This document shows, piece by piece, positions 62,852-64,000 of a stretch of DNA of 64,000 bases (position 1 is the first letter of the stretch; each line of letters begins with the position of its first letter). Under the pieces are notes generated by a model. The model worked only from the letters and a program-made list of their open reading frames with translations. It searched no databases and was not told the DNA's origin. Location of the stretch: NCBI RefSeq assembly GCF_021390545.1, contig NZ_JAJUWR010000024.1:1-64000 (forward strand), given 5' to 3'. The position numbers and the translations under genes were made by a program. The stretch comes from Algoriphagus sp. AGSA1 (GTDB lineage: Bacteria > Bacteroidota > Bacteroidia > Cytophagales > Cyclobacteriaceae).

Positions 62852-63658
62852 TTAACCTTTCATAGCGGATAGCATTCCACCATAGATTTTATTCAAAGAA
62901 CTGACGTTCTGGTTCAATTTTGACAATTCTGTTTTAAATGCCTGGGTTTCTTTGCCTGCTTCAGTAAGACCTTCCATCGCAGCGGTCATATTCGCATAGA
63001 ATTTATTGAGTGTCTTCACATGGCTGTTTGCGTCCTGAAGTTCCATCTCATAAACAGAATTCAGCGCGGATAGATTTTTAGTCACATTCACTACCTGGGT
63101 ATGGTAGGCTTTTGCGTCCTGCGAAGCTGAAGACATTTCAGTCAGTGCAGCCGCGGTCTTGCTGTAAGAAGCGTTCATATCCACCAAAGTTTTGGCAGCG
63201 GTTTTTACATTGGTCGCATATTCATTTGTTGCTACCGCAGCATCAGATAAGTTGCCCATTTTCTCGGCAGAGGTTGCAAGGTTTTGCATTCCTTTCCCTA
63301 GGCTTTCGATCAATTCAGGCCCTACTTTGGCATTGGCCAACATTTCGTCAAGCTTTTGGGAAACCTGATCTCCTCCTCCGGCAACAACTCTTTGTGCTCT
63401 TGGGGCAGCCGGTGCATCACCAGCCAGCTCAGGATAAACTTTAGACCAATCCACTTCTTCATTTCGTGGCTCGAATGCAGAAAGAAAAAATATAAATGCC
63501 TCAGTACTTAGTCCGATACCAATCATCCAATTAGCCCCTGCCCAATCCAGGATCTTGAACATCGCACCGAGAATAACGACAGCAGCACCAATACCATAAA
63601 TCTTCGGCATTATGCTGGAATAAAATTTTGCTGAGAACGAGTTGCTGTTGCTAGCCAT
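62852..63658 (-). CDS. gldL: T9SS motor protein GldL
   Basis: This 268-residue inner-membrane protein has two N-terminal helices (about 19-36 and 43-62) and a long cytoplasmic coiled-coil tail with repeated Ala, Lys and Thr-rich heptads. GldL forms a pentamer around GldM and conducts protons. Lys35 in helix 1 (MFKILDWAGANW) and Glu53 in helix 2 (LSTEAFIFFLSAFEP) are the charged membrane residues expected of the motor. The order gldK-gldL-gldM-gldN is conserved in gliding Bacteroidota. Confidence 0.96.
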   Translation of the reverse strand: MASNSNSFSAKFYSSIMPKIYGIGAAVVILGAMFKILDWAGANWMIGIGLSTEAFIFFLSAFEPRNEEVDWSKVYPELAGDAPAAPRAQRVVAGGGDQVSQKLDEMLANAKVGPELIESLGKGMQNLATSAEKMGNLSDAAVATNEYATNVKTAAKTLVDMNASYSKTAAALTEMSSASQDAKAYHTQVVNVTKNLSALNSVYEMELQDANSHVKTLNKFYANMTAAMEGLTEAGKETQAFKTELSKLNQNVSSLNKIYGGMLSAMKG

Positions 63659-63718
63659 TTGAGAAATTGAAATTAAAGATTTAAGGTATTTTTTATTTGT
63701 GGGAGTGTTTTCGTTTTT

Positions 63719-64000
63719 TTATCGTCTTCTTCTTGTAGAACTGTTCACGTCCATTGATCCAGAGCGGCCAATGAATGTCATTTTTGTTCTGAAACCTATG
63801 TGCGCCTGGGCCACATCTTCGTACTCATAAGTCCTGGTACTGGTTTCCAAAAAGTGGGCTATATCTTTCCAACTTCCGCCTCTTACGACTTTCCTAGGTT
63901 CATTAGGATCATCATAGACGGGGTTCAAATCCCAAGTAATGGAACTCGAAGTAGTGGAATAAGCATCCAGTACCCATTCAGCCACATTACCGGACATATT
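63719..64000 (-). CDS. gldK: GldK, C-terminal part (window ends inside the gene)
   Basis: The last ~93 residues of an FGE/SUMF1-type fold are seen: SGNVAEWVLDAY, RKVVRGGSWKD and AHIGFRTKMTF, followed by a basic tail ending STRRRR. Position before gldL and this formylglycine-enzyme-like fold identify the lipoprotein GldK, which forms the outer-membrane-associated ring with GldN. The start of the gene lies beyond the right edge. Confidence 0.9.
   Translation of the reverse strand, partial: NMSGNVAEWVLDAYSTTSSSITWDLNPVYDDPNEPRKVVRGGSWKDIAHFLETSTRTYEYEDVAQAHIGFRTKMTFIGRSGSMDVNSSTRRRR

Overview
The window reads as chromosomal DNA of a gliding Bacteroidota bacterium, most likely a marine or freshwater Cytophagales member of the Cyclobacteriaceae (Algoriphagus-like). 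The grounds are a SusC/SusD pair, a GldK-L-M-N cluster and a PorW/SprE lipoprotein of the type IX secretion system (T9SS), a T9SS sorting tail on a secreted protein, an ATP synthase operon without atpD and atpC, an AtpB with a secreted His-rich N-terminus, near absence of Shine-Dalgarno sites and occasional TAnnTTTG promoter boxes. The genus is inference; no rRNA or tRNA gene was recognised.

Layout. 1-540: edge of a possible transposase gene and a PIN-domain gene that has lost its N-terminus. 0.5-31 kb: mostly housekeeping and secreted-protein genes in short transcription units: murF, a VCBS/T9SS-sorted protein, an amidohydrolase lipoprotein, a large S9 peptidase, a disulfide oxidoreductase, a TspO-like membrane protein with a lipocalin, a YqiJ/NfeD-like protein with flotillin, two M14 carboxypeptidase paralogues (one apparently dead), a universal stress protein with a cation/proton antiporter, hemH, purM, a ceramidase-like protein, an AraC regulator, an acyl-CoA dehydrogenase and a UbiA-like membrane protein.

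31.2-32.7 kb: about 1.5 kb without convincing genes, holding decayed coding scraps and a block of perfect short hairpins. 32.7-47.2 kb: a polysaccharide utilisation locus. Six minus-strand genes run from a two-module surface lipoprotein through a GH76 mannanase-like lipoprotein, SusC, SusD and a DUF3823 lipoprotein to an unassigned TIM-barrel-like lipoprotein. Facing the end of this operon is an 835-residue membrane protein joining LamG-like and kelch-like domains to a C-terminal winged helix. It is the best candidate here for a little-described regulator.

47.7-53.4 kb: the F-type ATP synthase operon atpZ-(atpI-like)-atpB-atpE-atpF-atpH-atpA-atpG on the minus strand. 53.5-60.3 kb: porW/sprE, a bifunctional penicillin-binding protein and uvrC on the plus strand. 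60.3-64 kb: gldN, gldM, gldL and the 3' end of gldK on the minus strand, so two parts of the T9SS lie within 11 kb. Several converging gene pairs share hairpin terminators, and dispersed intergenic repeats occur at 5.8-6.0, 23.1-23.3 and 31.8-32.0 kb.
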